Positions 46,709 through 60,132 of a stretch of 64,000 nt of DNA are shown here, piece by piece. Position 1 is the first letter of the stretch; each line of letters begins with the position of its first letter. Under the pieces are notes generated by a model. That model was not told where the DNA came from. It searched no databases and worked only from the letters and a program-made list of their open reading frames with translations. The position numbers and the translations under genes are program-made. Source of the stretch: Stachybotrys elegans (lineage: Eukaryota; Ascomycota; Sordariomycetes; Hypocreales; Stachybotryaceae); contig JAGPNK010000002.1 of assembly GCA_020746835.1 (NCBI GenBank), positions 372,001 through 436,000 on the forward strand. Reading direction: 5' to 3'.

Positions 46709-48461
46709 TCAACCATCGTCGCACGCACTCGCCAGCGCGCTGTACATGTTGCCATTCCCAGCCAGGTAGTGCGCCAGGCCCTCGCTGCCCGCGTCTCCCG
46801 CCGCTGCCTGCGCCATGCCCTGTCGGCGACTGAGTATCTCCTCGACGGCCCACGCCGCCCTCTCCGCCCCGAGCCTGGCGCCTCCGATGTTGGGCGCCGC
46901 CGGCCCCAGCTGCAGCGCCGCCAGCCGCCCCAGCACGAAGAGCGGCACGTCCTTGTTCCACATGAGGTCCTCGGTCACGCAGGGGAACCCCCCGTGCCCG
47001 TGGATCGGGTACTTGCCCAGCATCGTCTGCAGGTAGGGCAGCGATGCGAAGTCGGACTGGATCCCCGTCGCGAAGTAGATGTAGTCGATCGGTCCGAGCT
47101 CCGCGATGGGCGGGCATGTCTTGATGTGCCACGTCCGGCTATCCTCGTCGAACCGGGCGTCCTCGATGCACGTCTGAGCATGCAGTTCGAGTTTCCCAGT
47201 GGCAACGTGCTTCTTGACCCGCCTGTGGAACAGCGGCGTAAAGCTCCCGCCACCTCGCGCCTCCTTGATCATCTCCAGCCTTTCGCTGTCCGTGTCTGCG
47301 AGCCAGAACCGCGCCTGCTCCGTGTTCTTGTACTTGCCCATCCACTGCAGGTCGACGTCGAAGTGCTTGACGCGGCACGGCCCTCGCATGATGTGGTAGA
47401 CCTTGCTCACGCCCCTGCGGATCGCCAGATCAGACAGCTGGGCGGACGTCAGGCCGCCGCCCACGACGAGGATGTTTGTCGGCTTCCGCGACGCCATCTT
47501 CTCCACGACGACGGCGTCGGGGAACTGCTGGATCTCCATGCTGTGGCAGGCCTGGGGGAGCTTGGTGGACGCTGGCATCGAGGGGATGTGAGGGATTCGC
47601 GGAACGTTGGCCGGGCCGACCGCCATGATGACGATCCTGGCGAATCGGCGCTGCTGGCGAGTCGTCACGGTGAAGAGCTTCTCGTCATCGACCGAGACGC
47701 CCTTGACCACGTCGTAGTCGATGTCTTCCACGGCTTCGTGATGCACCAGGCCCTTCTCCAGGCCATACCGATCAGCTACTTGGCGGCAATGCTCACTGAA
47801 CAAACCGCGCGAAGGGGTAAAGTAGTCATTCTTTTCTCTCAAATTGATTGCCACGCGAGCATTTTGTCTAAAAATGTCAGAGCGACAACCAGCGAAAATA
47901 GGTGAATAGATAGATGAACACTCACTTGCCGCCGCAGTGCCGACTGCACATGTTCTTCTTCTTGGCGTGCTTGCTAATCTCCTTACCCACGCAGTTGGTA
48001 ATCTCGACGAGCTCGCCTTCGCGCCTCTGCTCGTACGCGTACGCCAGCAGGGCGTCGCGGTCCTGCGGGTCGACGTGCCAGAGCATCGGGCTCCGGAGGT
48101 GGGAGATGTCGTAGGTGGCGAAGAGCCGGTTCCAGCGGGCGAGCCAGCCGGGGCCCGACGAGTCGAGGACGAGCATGCGCAGCTCGGCGTCGCCGTGGCG
48201 GTAGCCCGTGCTCGCGGGGGATACCTTGCCCGTCTTGGTGTTCTTGATGGACACGCCGTGTCGGTGCTTGTTGATCCAGGAGAAGCGGCGCTGCTCTTCG
48301 TCGGTGAAGAGGGCGGCCGGGGTTCTCTCTCGGAGGCGCGCGGCAGCACTCAGGCCGCATGGCCCGGCCCTGATACAGTCAGCCAAGGTGTAAGTCAGGG
48401 CGGGACTGGTCACATACCCAACGATGATAACGTCGTAGATGTCTGCTTCTTGCTCCGACAT
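46709..48461 (-). CDS. FAD/NADPH-dependent monooxygenase, ornithine/lysine N-hydroxylase-like
   Basis: Three exons (48461-48418, 48369-47926, 47867-46709) give 548 residues. The first splice builds the FAD-binding motif DVIIVG-AGPCGLSAAARL. A second nucleotide-binding motif, VVGGGLTSAQLSDLA, lies mid-protein, and the ATG-like FATGIQSDFASLPYL segment follows, as in class B flavin monooxygenases. The closest described group I can name is the K_oxygenase (L-lysine/L-ornithine N-monooxygenase) family, but the N-terminal part differs and no siderophore synthetase is nearby, so this is a general assignment. No signal peptide. Intron 1 is 48 nt and free of in-frame stops; if retained it would add 16 residues in the middle of the FAD motif. 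It runs in tandem with the AA9 gene on the same strand. Confidence 0.82.
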
Positions 48462-49076
48462 GGTGTGATGATGTACAGTGGCGAGGATTGCGACTTTAGG
48501 TTGTTACCTTTGTATAAGAAGTAGGAGATGCTCTTCTTAGTGCACTGTCCGGCCTGGTGGAACGTTGAGAACCTCTTTGGACAGGGTCCGTCGGCCAAGG
48601 ACCTTGATGGCTAACCAGACCCTCGCCCTACGTCATGCGCTATGTGATTCAGGGAGTCTGGAGATAAAAGAATATTGTTACTAGAAGTAGGCATATACAT
48701 GAGCCGAGTTCAACATGCAGAATCTCGCACAAGTGCTGCCATAGAACGACCGGAGCTTCGGTACAGAATAGTGGAGACCGGCGCCGAGGCCGGAAGGGTA
48801 CCGGACCATGTGCCGACACAATACACGCTCCATGTCGCACGGGCATTGGAGCTATCACCGGTATCTCAAATATAGAATATGGTTCAAGTTGATTGGAAAT
48901 ATTCATGTAAAAATGAGTCCCTGCTCGATATATGTACTATCGCCGCCTACCAAGTGAGGACAGCATTGTCAGGACTAGATACAAGAAATGTAACGCAAAG
49001 GCTCCTTGCCCATGCCATAGATTCCATCACCCAGTTGCCATCATATGTAGCCAGTCATATAATATGCCTTGGCAGC
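48462..49076. other. Intergenic region
   Basis: 615 bp between the flavoprotein start and the AA9 stop. The long plus-strand frame that begins here and runs through AA9 is antisense to a real gene. Nothing else supported. Confidence 0.5.
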
Positions 49077-49799
49077 TTAGCCGCGCCAGACCGAGTGGGC
49101 ACCGATCTGGGTAAAGGGGTACGACTGTGCGCCGTAGATGAAGAAGCGGAGCGCCGGGTCGTTGGAGTCGTACAGACCAGGGATCCTGACGAGGGGCCCC
49201 GGGTTGCCGCTGCCGTTGCCAGTAACCTCGATCTGCGCGCAGGTAAAGTAGAACTCGGTATCGCCAGACTCGGCACCGTGAATCGCGATGTGCTCAACGC
49301 GAACAAGGTATTGACCGGGCGGCGTGCTGGCAGGGACCTGGAAGCTGACGCTGGCCTGGTCCCAGCTGCACCAGTCGGTATCGCGGAGCGGGTTCATGGG
49401 CCCGCAGATGATGTCCTCGTAGACCTTGAACCACTCGCCCTCGCCCTGGTACTGCTGCACGTTACCCGGGGCGCGGGACATGTGGATCGTCATGGGGCCT
49501 GGGTGGAGGATCTGGCCGTTGTTCCACAGCTTGAAGCCCAGCGTGTCGCCGGGGCTGACGGTGCGCACCTGCGTCCTGCCGGCGTTCTGGAAGCTGCCGG
49601 CGTTGCAGCGGAAGTCGTCGGTGGGGTTGAGGAACTGCTTGTGCGGCTGGATGTTGTTGCTGTTCTGGCGGATGTACTGCCAGTCGGGCGTCTGCTCGCC
49701 GTTGTGGATGAGGATGCTGTAGACGTAGTGCGCGTTGGCCGTCTGGATGGCCAGCATGCTCGTCACGGCCGAGACCGCCAGGGACTTGAAGGAGACCAT
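49077..49799 (-). CDS. AA9 lytic polysaccharide monooxygenase (secreted)
   Basis: Single exon, 240 residues. Signal peptidase cleavage after ANA (residue 23) exposes His24, the N-terminal ligand of the copper histidine brace. The second ligand is His99 in ILHPGPM and the axial Tyr is Tyr184 in EFYFTCAQIEV. Cys65 and Cys187 fit conserved disulfide positions. AA9 enzymes (formerly GH61) oxidatively cleave cellulose and sometimes xyloglucan or xylan, using a reductant with O2 or H2O2. The residue two before the axial Tyr is Glu182, where most family members have Gln. There is no cellulose-binding module. An upstream in-frame ATG at 49913 would bury the signal peptide, so 49799 was chosen. It is the third type of plant-wall enzyme in the window. 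Confidence 0.93.
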   Translation of the reverse strand: MVSFKSLAVSAVTSMLAIQTANAHYVYSILIHNGEQTPDWQYIRQNSNNIQPHKQFLNPTDDFRCNAGSFQNAGRTQVRTVSPGDTLGFKLWNNGQILHPGPMTIHMSRAPGNVQQYQGEGEWFKVYEDIICGPMNPLRDTDWCSWDQASVSFQVPASTPPGQYLVRVEHIAIHGAESGDTEFYFTCAQIEVTGNGSGNPGPLVRIPGLYDSNDPALRFFIYGAQSYPFTQIGAHSVWRG

Positions 49800-51916
49800 T
49801 TTGAGTGAAGGATGGGGGAATAGGTATAAAAGATGGGATGAAGGCGAAGGCTGAGGGGGAATAGATACTCCTGCTTTGTGGCCGAAGCATGCTCTATATA
49901 TACCAGAGAGCATCTCCTTCTTGGCATCATCAACATCACCCTGCTTGACTCCCCCTCTCCGAATATCATCCTTTCTCCTATTCTAGGACCATCAACTCTC
50001 CTCAATGTTGACTTGGCAGTTCCAGCACCCTGCCGGACGAAATATTCCGCCCACCCACAGACCAGCCAAGAGCCGCCAAGAGCCGCGTGCAAATGAGATA
50101 GAGTTGGCTTGCCTCGACAGGGGCACCGCATTGCCGCGCACGAGGCCAGTCAACGTCGAGCCTGTGGGGTTGCCATTCATCAAGTTGAAACTTGATCGTC
50201 GCATTTCTGGCCTGGATACGTTGTTTGGCGCTATGGGAAGCGCTGGCGTACGCAACCGTTGACACTGGGCACATAATGGATTCCAAACGACAGGCTGTTA
50301 CCAATAGCTTGTCGTATTCGCAATTCTAGCAAAGCAAGAATGTTTCGGCCCTCGACAGCTCACCATCTTGTCCTGCTGACTTGTCTCGCGCCGGCTCCTC
50401 ACATGGGTCACTGTCGATCGCGGACCAAGATCCATGGTCCAAACCAGGCTTGATCGGCGCCTCAACCCTCATAAGGACAGTGATCGTCGCTGATGGGCAA
50501 TGCATGCTCCCGATCTTTAGGTGCCTCGAGTTGCCCAGACTTCTATTAGGACAACGGAATCAAGCAGGCCAGGGCCAAGGCGGACAATTCCTCACCACAG
50601 TCGCCATGTCATCCCAATCCTTTCTTTTGCAAGGTAGAGCGCAGTGGAAATAGCATCCATGTCGTCATGCTCGTTGTCTGTTGCCGCAAAAACATTTCAT
50701 TTTATGCCGCCACAAGTTTGACCGACTTGGCAAGATGACGAAGCGCAGAGGAGGAAAGACATGTGGATTATTTCCAAACCGAGTTCATCGAAACCATTCT
50801 AGGATGTTATGAGAAGGTCAATAATTGAAAGGGAAAGTCACAGGTTATCTTGGTAGAGAAACAATAAGTCGTGCACTCCCGACGGCATGGCGGATCAATG
50901 AATGGCCCCTTAGAGAGCACGCGGTAAGACTAGTGTACGAGCGTAGAACTTACAAACCGGAACACGTGCACGTGCTTCAAGACCGGTTGTGAACTTGAAT
51001 CTGCACAGTCTTGGCAACATCCTGGCGACGGAAAGGTAAAGTCTCTGGCACGAGCACTTCGGTTGGAGACCATGTAGATTCTGATATGGACCTCTTCCAT
51101 TGAGTAGCAGTGTGACGGTCATGTGGTCTTGGTAAGAAAGGGCTGATCTTATGCAGAATCAGTTCATGCAAGATAAGACTTGTAACTGTTCCTTGCTTGG
51201 CAACCGGAATGGTATACACATCATTGGAGCGGTACCTTGTCACACGATCCTCAACCGCATCTGGCGTATCCCATTTACTTCAGCATTTCGGAGGACGCGT
51301 AATAACTGCGTTGGATATGCAGTCACCTGCCAAGAGGTGGGAATTCCATCAATGACAGCAAACCAGTATTTCGTGGTGGAATCCCGGGATGAGTGGGCAT
51401 CCGACTCATCTGTTGGCTGAATACATTCTCTTGTTGTTGTCAGTGGGTTGGTCAACCATTTATTATCTTCAATTAGAAGCAGCGGTGGGTTGGTGCATTT
51501 CAGGGTATTCAGTTCGCCGCGATATCATTGCCATTCGTCTCCCTCAGAAACATGCAGCGTGCTAGTACCTACACTTCACATTGCAGAGCAGAGCTAATAT
51601 ATCCATCGTACTGTAGCAGGAGGGGGGTTCCTCGCTCTTTCGGGTATGCTCGACTTGCCTTCCAGCCCAACGCTCTCATACTATATCCAGGAAGACGAAC
51701 TCGGACGGACGGAATAATACCCGTCACCCACTGCAAGACGGCCAGTAAATATCAAGGAATATGGGAAGCTTAGCAGAGCCTTCGAGGGTTGATATGGCGT
51801 CTGGGAATATCTACCGCATGATAGGTACCCCGTCAAATGCCCTGCTTCGCCCTGTGCGTGCTCATGGACTTTGAGCACACACGAACCAACTATGCCATGA
51901 TGCGATAGCAGCTACC
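49800..51916. other. 2.1-kb region without supported gene
   Basis: Contains the AA9 promoter on its left. Frames on both strands are short (up to about 120 codons) and lack family motifs. No repeat or RNA gene recognised. Confidence 0.45.
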
Positions 51917-52795
51917 TCATGCTGAAACCTCCCATCCAACTGTTGAGACGATAAACTCGACCCAGTCTTCGACCTGGTCAGGTATTTTGTACCAGTGCCC
52001 TTGGTTCGCATAGCTCTTCCAGGAAACGACGTACCCAGCATCGCGCATAACTTGTGCTGCGGCTAGTCCTAGATGGCAAGAAATCTTTTCATCTTCCTCG
52101 CCGTGTCCGAGAAGGATGGGCGTACGATGAGCAGTCTTGATCACATCAGCTGCCTCAATTGCTTCCATTTCGAGGAGCTCCCTCTGCAAAGCCTGCGCCT
52201 TGACGCTGGGATGTGCCGGATGGGCAGAATCTTCTTCATCCCTCTCAAATAGATCATCTGGCTCGGCTTCCACAGGGAGCAGTGCTTCGTGCAGATCTGG
52301 CTGGAAGGTAATGAAACCGCTCATCCCAATGTACCCTCCGAGGGGAAACTCCAAAGAAAGCAGCACCGCCAGCGACATGGCACATCCTTGGCTCAAGCCG
52401 CCGAAGATGATATTCTCAGGCTTAACGATTTGGACCTCTTCATGTAGGATTTCCAAAATGTCCGCAGCTGACTCGGCAAGGCCCCGAAGCTGTCTTTCGC
52501 GGCGCAACGAAGGATCGCGGAGATCGGCAATGTCAAACCACGACGTCAGCACGGCCCTGCCAAAGGCCGCGGATCGGCGGGGCCTGGCTGTGGGAAACAC
52601 GAAGCGCGCGCCGGGAAGCAGGGCGGGCAGCGTGGCGCCACTCCCGGTGGCCGCCGTGCGCAGCAGCTCGCTGCCGAACTTGTGGCCGTCGGATCCGAGG
52701 CCGTGGAGGAGGATCAGGGTATGCGTGTGCGCGGCCTGCGGCTCGACTACAAATGGAGGGTGGCCGGCGCGGCGAGGCTCTGACTGTCCCGGCAT
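51917..52795 (-). CDS. Acyl-protein thioesterase/carboxylesterase-like alpha/beta hydrolase
   Basis: Single exon, 292 residues. It matches the phospholipase/carboxylesterase family (Abhydrolase_2) that includes acyl-protein thioesterase 1, which removes palmitate from proteins. The N-terminal LILLHGLGSDG supplies the oxyanion region; the nucleophile is Ser135 in GGLSQGCA; the triad is completed by Asp235 (HGEEDEKI) and His267 (NQGHWYKIP). An insertion rich in Asp/Glu (about residues 170-210) makes it longer than the typical 220-240 residues, and WFDIADLRDPS differs from the APT core, so it may be a fungus-specific branch acting on other esters. No signal peptide. Isolated between two gene-poor regions. 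Confidence 0.88.
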   Translation of the reverse strand: MPGQSEPRRAGHPPFVVEPQAAHTHTLILLHGLGSDGHKFGSELLRTAATGSGATLPALLPGARFVFPTARPRRSAAFGRAVLTSWFDIADLRDPSLRRERQLRGLAESAADILEILHEEVQIVKPENIIFGGLSQGCAMSLAVLLSLEFPLGGYIGMSGFITFQPDLHEALLPVEAEPDDLFERDEEDSAHPAHPSVKAQALQRELLEMEAIEAADVIKTAHRTPILLGHGEEDEKISCHLGLAAAQVMRDAGYVVSWKSYANQGHWYKIPDQVEDWVEFIVSTVGWEVSA

Positions 52796-54354
52796 GTTGG
52801 GTCTGATGAGGAATTCTTACTGCTCATCATGGATGAAAATAACGGATCGCCAAGCCATGGCCACTCTTGAGGCAGCAACAACGTCTGCCTAATGCATAAC
52901 ACAAAGCAAAATTTCCTACACACGTGACATGGTCCTGAATAACTGAATACGGAGACAAGAGCTGTGTGAGCAACAGTGGTGCGATAGAGTCATGTAGTAA
53001 AGATGATGAGCGATGAGAAGAAGGGAAATAAGAAAACCACAACTTCGGCTTGAAACCGCGTCTCTGTAATTCCGGAGACATGAACCGACCAACCATATTC
53101 TCGCCGAGATCGATGGCCCGCAACGTTATTAGAACCGGCATGTCAGGATCCTCCGGCTCCCCACGACGGGCGTGATGCTCACATGGGCTCCAGCAAGGCT
53201 TGCATAGCCGGGTACGCGCAATTCTCAACGTGCATATGAATGCCAAAAGCCAAGACGGGTAAAAGTGATATTGTAAACTGTTTCTGGACAGCGGCGACAT
53301 GATGCTGGGGGGGTCCCGGGAGGTGACGAGGCACAGGAGGCGACGAGTTCATGGGTTGATCGACGAGGAGGGTGAGGCATGCCAAGGCTAGCCATGGGCA
53401 GATTTCTCTCGTCTGCAGGATGCGGCAGATAGACGAGGTCATGGCACCCCCTGCGCTGGTAACCCGGTCCCAGGGCTTGGATGGGTTTGCGTAACCACAA
53501 GATAACAGGCTCTATCGCCATCCGTGCATTGCCTATGGTGCGTCTTATGCAGAGTGGCATCTGAGAAAAAACGCCTGTATCTCCGAGCTGATAATTCCGA
53601 TGGCGCGCGATCCTACCTGGTAACATAAGCGATGACGGAGTTGCTTCATTGAGGTACTGCGAGGAGAAAAGAGGGCACGGGCACCGGCACGGCACACGAA
53701 GAATATGACGCTCGTGGGTCTCAAAACCCCTTCCCACAATCTGGTCCTCATCTACGGCATCTTTCGTGTTTAAGTCCCCTTTCGCACCAAGTGCTGACGC
53801 GTGCCCCCCAAAAGCCGGTGAGACGACTGCCCGAGCAGCCAAGCCCTCTGGCAGTCAGTCCAGCCCGGGCAGCTCTGCTTAGGGTTATGAGCGGGCGGAG
53901 ATCGAGTGCGCCCCCCCTTTTTTCGCTACCCCGCGTAAACCAATAAAACCGATGTGCGCTGCGTATGTCCGCAGCTCGGCAACATTTTCCCTCCCACCAC
54001 CCCGGCCAGCTGCGGCTTGGCTGAGGGGAACTGGGCTGCCATGGGCGAGCGAGAGCGACGTTTAGGTGATGGAGGTTCGGGACATTTTCCCATTGTCCTG
54101 GGTCGTCGTCGCGTGCGTTATGCTTATCCCGGGGTCGTGGTTGGGTTGGCGATCATGTTTATGTCCCGAGCCTCTCTTATTTAATGGCCTCTGGTTGTCA
54201 TGATGACTCAGTGGTTGTCACAGCAGACGACCAGGTTTCGCTCAAGTTTGGAATATAAGAAAGTCATCCGGCCAGTTTGGTTGCCATTTTAATCGTTGCT
54301 TTGAGCCCCCATCTCGACTTGTTACCTCCTTCAGCCGTTCGCCATCCTCCCACA
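52796..54354. other. 1.6-kb region without supported gene
   Basis: Several overlapping minus-strand frames (up to about 205 codons) have mixed, motif-free composition. The last 400 bp are the promoter and leader of the methyltransferase gene, with a C/T run at about 53910-53922. Confidence 0.45.
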
Positions 54355-55067
54355 ATGACTGCCGTCGTTTCCATGTCGCTCCTTGCGAGCACTGCTCCCA
54401 ACAACACCAAGTTTATGGACGACCTGAGGACCTTCTGCATGGGTTATGCGTCAGAGTCTGTGGTCCCTGGCTACGAGTGGGCATCACTAGGCCGGGGCAC
54501 CGTTGTTGAGGTTAGCTGCCTGACGCCTGCTGCCAAACATTGATCGAATCTAATCACTCCCAGGTTGGCGGTGCGGATGGTCGTATCGCTCTGGAGGTCG
54601 CGTCCCAGTGCCCCAGCATCCAATTCATTGTCCAGGGCCATGCTTCCACCGCTGCCCAGGCCAAGTCCTCGTCCAGCAAGTTCGACAGCTCTGTCTCCTC
54701 TCGCGTGCAGTGGATGGCACACGACTACCTAGAGCCCCAGCCCACAGAATGCAAGGGCGCCGAGGCATATCTGGTCCAGTGCAGCGGCCGAGGCTGGACT
54801 GACGAGTACGTCGCCAAAGTCTTTGGCAATGTGGCTGCCGCCATGGGCCCGGAGAGCAAGCTTCTTATTGCCGACGATCTGGTGCCTCTAGATGGGGCCA
54901 GCACGACGGGCCAGGGGAGGACAACCGATGATTGGACGCAGCTCTTGGCCATGTCGGATTCCCGGCTAGTGATTGCACGGGTCGTCCCGCCGTCTAGGCC
55001 CGGCGAGGTCAGCGTGATTGAGGCTAGACGGGTTTCAGAGTTCCATGTCTCTTTCGGATTCGCATAG
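54355..55067 (+). CDS. O-methyltransferase-like protein, short and probably inactive
   Basis: Two exons (54355-54510 and 54564-55067) give 219 residues. The splice restores GRGTVVE-VGGADGRIALEVA, the SAM-binding motif I of plant-type (Methyltransf_2) O-methyltransferases. The rest follows the family: PSIQFIVQGH, RVQWMAHDYLEPQP, and KVFGNVAAAMGPESKLLIADDLVP. Two oddities stand out. Family members have about 360-420 residues with an N-terminal dimerisation domain that is missing here; the protein starts just before the SAM domain. The usual catalytic histidine in a HDW(S/P)D motif is replaced: the segment reads SGRGWTDEYVAKVF. It may be a truncated relic, a non-catalytic partner or a gene with a different reaction. 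An upstream in-frame start at 54277 adds only leader-like sequence. Confidence 0.72.
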
Positions 55068-55473
55068 GGCGTTTGAGTTGTACTACACGCGGGACAGTGG
55101 TTGACTGATGAGAATCATGACGGTGCCGGCGTTAAACAATACATCTTACGGAATATTCTTCTCAATAACACCATATGAAGATTCACCTATACCCAGGGAT
55201 CAACTGACAGTGCCATGACATCATGTGGCTCTATGCCGGCATTCATCTCCATGAATCACGAACCATGCCAATATTGGTACAATTGAAGTTGTCATTAATA
55301 CTTCTAACAAGCATCCTACGAGGAGCCTGGGTTTTCGTCGCTAATTATATCCATAGTCTTGTTTCTAGCCAAGTCGAACTAGGCAGCCATTCGCAAAGTA
55401 CAAGCCGTCGCAGGGCGCCAGAGGCATCGAGCCATCAAGGCATTCGAGGCCATCATTCCAGATAAGAAAATGC
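55068..55473. other. Convergent intergenic region
   Basis: 406 bp between the methyltransferase and mannitol dehydrogenase stop codons. No gene seen. Confidence 0.5.
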
Positions 55474-58105
<2,632 letters not shown>

Positions 58106-59867
58106 TTAACATGTAGGGCCTGCTCTAATTCGCCTCCCTCTTCTACTCCTATGGCTTCTAACACCCAACCTAGGGATCGTGACTTTAGTGCATGCATCCT
58201 TGGCCCAGTGCTCGCACATGTAGTTCTGGTCTATCGCCGTGTTGGACACAACGACCTTAACCGCTGTGCTCTTGACTGCTGACAGTAAATCTACAAGCCA
58301 TCTCGTTGCCTCATATCGGCTGCGGGATGTAGCGTGCCCGAGCAAGTCTGTGTCCAATACAATGAAGACCTGTGCCATGCCAGAGATGGCTCGTTGGAAT
58401 AGCTGCACCCAATCTTCATGCGTGGAAGCATCGCGAAGATGAGCTGTCGTGATGGGATAGTCTGTCCGCTTCATGACGCTTTCATTGATTTGCAGTGCGT
58501 GCGTGACAAGCATGCGAAGCAGGTCGATTTTGTCCAGTTTGGCCTCCCAGTAGTTTGCGTACCTCAAAGCCCAAAGCGCCGGCGCTGCGGATTCTCGAAT
58601 GACCCCAAGAATGTTCAGGTTGAAATCTTTGGCGACTCGAGTACTCTGAGCCTCGGTGATAAGAAATGTTGATGCTCTCTGCATGGACCAACTCCGGAGC
58701 TTGTCTCTGGTCGCAACCGTGAGAGCCGTGCTAGCTCTTCGACGATCTCGCATTGACTTGCAATATTCAAGGCTTTGCCCAGAGGTTGGGAATTTCTGAA
58801 ACATGGGATCAGAAAGTATTTGTCCTAGCTGTACCTCCCGGATTCGGTCTAGAGAATTCTTCACATCGACGCTGATGGTTTGCTGCATACTTTGAACGGC
58901 TGGAAAAGATTCAGCAATCACACTTGGAAGGGAGATAAGTCTGACTGACATATTGCAATCTGAAAAGTTCGATCGGCTTCAGATCGTACCAGGTCACCCA
59001 GCTTGAGAATTTCACCACGCGCCTCTTTAAGCTCCTTTCTTGCCTCTGTGATTTCATTGTGAGCGTGTCTGACTTCTGCCTTCAATGCCACACTAGAAAG
59101 CTCGTCAATCAGTCTAGCTTGCTCGTCAATATCCTTGACGTGACTTTGGAAGCTCAAAGCCCACGGCTTCGCAATGGCACTCCACGCGTGCGCTAAGCGT
59201 CCTTGTTTATACCAGCAAACCGCCGCCTGCACAAAGACCATGATCAGGCGATAGAGCTGTGCCACTGCTATCTTCATGTCGTCGGACGGGTAAAGGACCA
59301 AGACGAGGTGTGTTCTTGGCAGAACTTCTGCTATCCTCGAGCAGGCCTTTGCGAGGGCGTGGATCTTCTCTTCGTGGTTTATGACAGCCTGCAAATGAAT
59401 ACAACGCATACTTAGATGTCTGGGGGATGGAACGTACAGAAAACAGGAATTTCATGGATCCCCAAACCAATGACACGTATTCTGGATGGTGTTGTACAAA
59501 GACGTCCATGATGTTGCCATAGTAGGAGACCCTAGATGACAGGCTAACTAGCCATTTCCTGGCTTTTGATGTTTCCTTTTTCTCATACTGAAGCCGTGCA
59601 TGTTCAATTGCTTGCTTCACGTCTGAGATGCAGTGGTGCTGCTGGAGCCAAACTTCTGCCGTTGTGTCCGATAGCTGGGAGAAAATATGAAGTTTGGCCT
59701 CGGCGAAAGCCGCATCCACGATTTTGCTACGAGGGTTAGAATTTTGTGCCTCTATTCACTGCGATAAGTTACCACACCTACGTCGCACTCTCTGGCCTAG
59801 CAAACCAAGACTGCTTTATCAACTCCGCGTGCCCGGTATGAGAGGGGAGTAGTGCCGAGCCTGGCAT
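58106..59867 (-). CDS. DUF7708-like fungal protein with degenerate P-loop-like C-terminal half
   Basis: Four exons (59867-59782, 59726-59438, 59388-58950, 58899-58106) give 535 residues. The first exon was found because it supplies an ATG and joins in frame (ESA-TKIVDAAFAEAKL). The N-terminal domain contains ARKWLVSLSSRVSYYGNIMD and HHPEYVSLVWGSMKFLFS-AVINHEEKIHAL, a pattern I associate with the fungal DUF7708 domain common at the front of NLR-like proteins. A charged helix (KAEVRHAHNEITEARKELKEARGEIL) predicts a coiled coil. The second half (STFLITEAQSTRVAKDFNLNILGVI, QVFIVLDTDLLG, VKVVVSNTAI) resembles a NACHT-like core but has no Walker A lysine. The function is unknown. Its start codon lies 265 bp from that of a divergent AAA ATPase. 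Confidence 0.8.
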
Positions 59868-60132
59868 TTGTAAATACGATCATGTGGTAATATGTGCGAA
59901 TATGAAGCTGCTTAACAACAACAGTTGTAGGGTAATTACTTCTGCATATCGTGAGCGTCGGGATGGGATCGAAGGAGGCGGGGTAAGGCTGCAGCCTAAA
60001 GGGGCGCAGTCGAGCTGGTCAGGGATCTTCGCCACTTCTTTGTTCTACAGGTCAGGCAGCGATTTCTTTTGTGAATCTCCTATCTACATCCCACGAGGAA
60101 TTTTCGCATCGCCCTTGCGGGACTCTGGCAAG
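59868..60132. promoter_or_regulatory. Short divergent promoter between DUF7708-like and AAA genes
   Basis: Only 265 bp separate the two start codons, so both genes must share most control sequence. If the AAA start is the upstream in-frame ATG at 59884, the gap shrinks to about 16 bp, which is less likely. Confidence 0.5.

Noticed and set aside
48879..49808. 309-codon plus-strand frame
   Set aside because: Antisense to the AA9 LPMO, whose signal peptide and copper ligands are clear; the plus frame has no motif and is a by-product of GC-rich codons.
53225..53842. 205-codon minus-strand frame
   Set aside because: No recognisable domain and no consistent codon bias; overlaps other random frames in a gene-poor stretch.
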